From Natrialba swarupiae (GTDB taxonomy: Archaea; Halobacteriota; Halobacteria; Halobacteriales; Natrialbaceae): a stretch of 64,000 bases of DNA. Positions 62,428 through 64,000 of the stretch are shown here, in pieces; within the stretch, counting starts at the first letter, position 1; each line of letters opens with the position of its first letter. The notes below the pieces were generated by a model. It did not search any database, was not told where the DNA came from, and saw only the letters and a program-made list of their open reading frames with translations. A program made the position numbers and the translations under genes. Location: NCBI RefSeq assembly GCF_008245225.1, contig NZ_VTAW01000016.1:33399-97398 (forward strand), read 5' to 3'.

Positions 62428-62790
62428 GCAGTTTGGGACGCGATGTTCCTGGACTGGTGATCCGAAATGTGGCGGTGTCGGTACGTCAGACCGCCGGGTA
62501 CGATCGAGTGTGCATTGATTTTGCAGTGATGCCCTCGAACAGTTCGTATACCACTCTTCGTCTACTCGAGAAACGGGACGCACAGGACCAGCAGTCACCG
62601 AGGCAGCTATTGATTCGTCCGAAGCATGCCAAAAATCGCCTGCTGAATATAGAGCATGAGTGCAGCACGATGGTTGGCTTTATTCCACCCTTCCAACGCA
62701 TATATACCCGAAAGAGGCTTTGCGAATGTATCGCCGTCTGTAGGATCGACGCTGTACCGGGGAAAAAGATATATCGACGGGAAGAATGTC
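62428..62790. other. Intergenic region before the small membrane protein
   Basis: Base composition falls from here to the window's end. An in-frame extension from 62656 exists but is arginine- and serine-rich, and a TATA box lies between it and the gene. No RNA or repeat is recognised. Confidence 0.4.
62767..62774 (+). promoter_or_regulatory. TATA box of the small membrane protein
   Basis: AGATATAT lies about 26 bases before the second ATG (62797) of the gene at 62791, which suggests leaderless translation from that second ATG. Confidence 0.45.
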
Positions 62791-63066
62791 ATGGATATGA
62801 CAAAAGCACGTCTGTATTATGCATCGTTAGCCGTCTGTGGTGCCATTCTTGGAGGAATGGGGCTCTCTAGTGTCGTATCTGGGAGTATAGCTCTTGTCCC
62901 AGTGCTTCTCTCAATTGGCGGCATCGGAATGATCGCGGGAGTGGTCTACGAAGTATTCATCTCATCTCCCTCTACCGACACTGGTCCCGATGATCGATTA
63001 GTGTGGTTTACAGTAGCTATGGCCGTAGTTGGCGTTATTGCTGGAGTTTGGTCGCTGATTGGATAG
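62791..63066 (+). CDS. Small membrane protein of unknown function
   Basis: This is a 91-residue protein with three hydrophobic segments: ASLAVCGAILGGMGLSSVVS, SIALVPVLLSIGGIGMIAGVV and VWFTVAMAVVGVIAGVWSLIG. The N-terminus is DMTKARLYY and a short acidic loop (STDTGPDDR) separates segments two and three. No family is recognised. The gene is less GC-rich than neighbours and uses ATA and TCT codons more, in line with acquired DNA. A TATA box 26 bases before the ATG at 62797 suggests that codon as the true start. Confidence 0.65.
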   Translation: MDMTKARLYYASLAVCGAILGGMGLSSVVSGSIALVPVLLSIGGIGMIAGVVYEVFISSPSTDTGPDDRLVWFTVAMAVVGVIAGVWSLIG

Positions 63067-63253
63067 TCCCCAGCAATAACTGCTCACCCTGCATTGACCG
63101 ATTTTCACTGTCGCAATTCCAGCCGAATCTCTGGCAACATTCGCGCCTTGAGTTCAGCATGTTTCGCTCAATCTATCCAGTAGTTGGCAGAAAGAGCCTG
63201 CAACATCCAGAGCAAATGTTCAGCATAAAACCACGCAGTCATCTTTGAGAGCG

Positions 63254-63556
63254 TCAGAACGTATCGTCAGGGAGACGTTCCCTATTGTCGCTGAGCAATC
63301 GAACTATCGGTTCGATCTCTTCCCAGTTTGGCCCCTTTACGATATTCTGTTTATCCCTGTTCCACACGATGTAATCCATGTCGTCGAGTTTCGGGAGGTG
63401 ATGGTGAACCAGCTCCAACTCTCGTTTCTCGTTCTCTCGCGCATCCTTCTTCGTCACAACCTCTGGTTGCTCCACTGGATTGTGATCAAGCAGTTCCAAC
63501 AGTATCTGCCGGCGCGTTTGATCTCCGAGGGCCTCGGCAATGTTGTCGAACCCCAT
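63254..63556 (-). CDS. DUF7344-like winged-helix regulator
   Basis: This 100-residue protein begins FDNIAEALGDQTRRQILLEL, a typical winged-helix start, and contains ELVHHHLPKLDDMDYIVWNR, the H-x-x-L-P-K-L pattern of the DUF7344/ArsR-like haloarchaeal regulators. It has more Asn, Lys and Gln than most genes in the window, again pointing to a less halophile-adapted or recently acquired segment. The start MGFDNIAEAL at 63556 is preferred to one 11 codons earlier. Its targets are unknown; it lies divergently upstream of nothing recognised. Confidence 0.7.
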   Translation of the reverse strand: MGFDNIAEALGDQTRRQILLELLDHNPVEQPEVVTKKDARENEKRELELVHHHLPKLDDMDYIVWNRDKQNIVKGPNWEEIEPIVRLLSDNRERLPDDTF

Positions 63557-63672
63557 GCGTACTCTCACGTTCCTATACAGGCGTGCCACACGTGTCCTTC
63601 CAGTGCATGGTGCACAAGGTTGTTAAATAGTAGCACCCGCCACCGTAGTCCTCTGGCTGGGAATGAAGGCGT

Positions 63673-63951
63673 TCAGGAGTCCTGAACCTGCTTGAACTCC
63701 TCATCGAGTTCTTCTGTCATCGCAATGAGCGTGTTCTCAGTGAGTGTTACAATCGCCCGCCGTAGTCGCTCTGTGACGGCCTGATCGGAGATATCAAGGT
63801 CATTAGCCAGATCCTGCGTTGACATTCGGCGGGGAATCGAATAGTACCCACCCTGAACAGCGCGCATCAACGTATCACGCTGGGCCTCTGTCACCCCGTA
63901 CCACATCCCAGTTCCTGGGCGGACTGCTCTATTGAAAACGCCATACGGCAC
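63673..63951 (-). CDS. Short HTH_10 (bat-like) transcriptional regulator
   Basis: The 92-residue frame starts at a GTG, after an in-frame TGA upstream, and contains YGVTEAQRDTLMRAVQGGYY and DLANDLDISDQAVTERLRRA, the two halves of the HTH_10 domain found at the C-terminus of haloarchaeal bacterio-opsin-activator-like regulators. There is no sensor domain, so it may act as a stand-alone DNA-binding protein or be the end of a truncated one. The helix-turn-helix is intact. It lies 116 bases from the DUF7344-like gene in the same orientation. Confidence 0.72.
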   Translation of the reverse strand: MPYGVFNRAVRPGTGMWYGVTEAQRDTLMRAVQGGYYSIPRRMSTQDLANDLDISDQAVTERLRRAIVTLTENTLIAMTEELDEEFKQVQDS

Positions 63952-64000
63952 TGGAATTAGAGCGTTTCACTGAGGCTTTCGATGTTGTGAACAGCAAACA

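Overview
The window is high-GC DNA from a haloarchaeon. The proteins are strongly acidic, there are Tat-type lipoproteins and leaderless TATA-box promoters, and archaeal marker genes are present: proteasome alpha, RNase P components 2 and 3, the SBDS orthologue, the FttA/aCPSF1 terminator nuclease and GTP cyclohydrolase IIa. Gene families such as DUF5785, HalOD1, DUF7344, DICT and TbsP, together with dispersed palindromic repeats, suggest the Natrialbaceae. That placement is an inference; the genus cannot be settled from the sequence alone.

Positions 1-12.5 kb are mostly housekeeping: a YeeE/YedE pair, endonuclease III, FttA, NucS facing MutS, GTP cyclohydrolase IIa, a CBS/zinc-ribbon protein, an acetyltransferase and tRNA-Thr(TGT). 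The 3' end of the tRNA is duplicated 101 bp downstream and is followed by an AT-rich scar, which looks like an old integration site.

Positions 12.5-24.2 kb hold a thioesterase, a DnaQ-fold nuclease, a thiolase/OB-fold pair, HflX, and then the archaeal RNase P-proteasome supercluster (rnp3, methyltransferase, rnp2, psmA, SBDS). In this cluster about 0.85 kb of decayed DNA (a bat-type regulator and a CPBP protease remnant) appears to have split rnp2 and left its C-terminal tail next to psmA. TbsP, a probable regulator of central carbon metabolism, ends the section.

Positions 24.2-35.5 kb hold a standalone CHAT protease next to a small gene fragment, the one-carbon genes glyA and folD, an acidic-repeat lipoprotein, a repeat-rich intergenic region, a PadR regulator with a palindrome at its start, a DUF7344/DICT pair and purD.

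Positions 35.5-48.8 kb hold a hybrid sensor kinase, a glutamine-synthetase-like protein with an M20 peptidase and a FluG-type amidohydrolase (together resembling a split FluG), a VapBC pair, the thyA-folA operon, aconitase and a serpin.

Positions 48.8-64 kb hold a soluble chemotaxis-type transducer, a TetR/COG1361/RND export module, a DUF255 thioredoxin-fold protein, a KaiC-like ATPase followed by a histidine kinase, a thioredoxin, a membrane-associated GTPase, and a less GC-rich end with small membrane and DNA-binding proteins. No rRNA, CRISPR array or intact transposase was seen.
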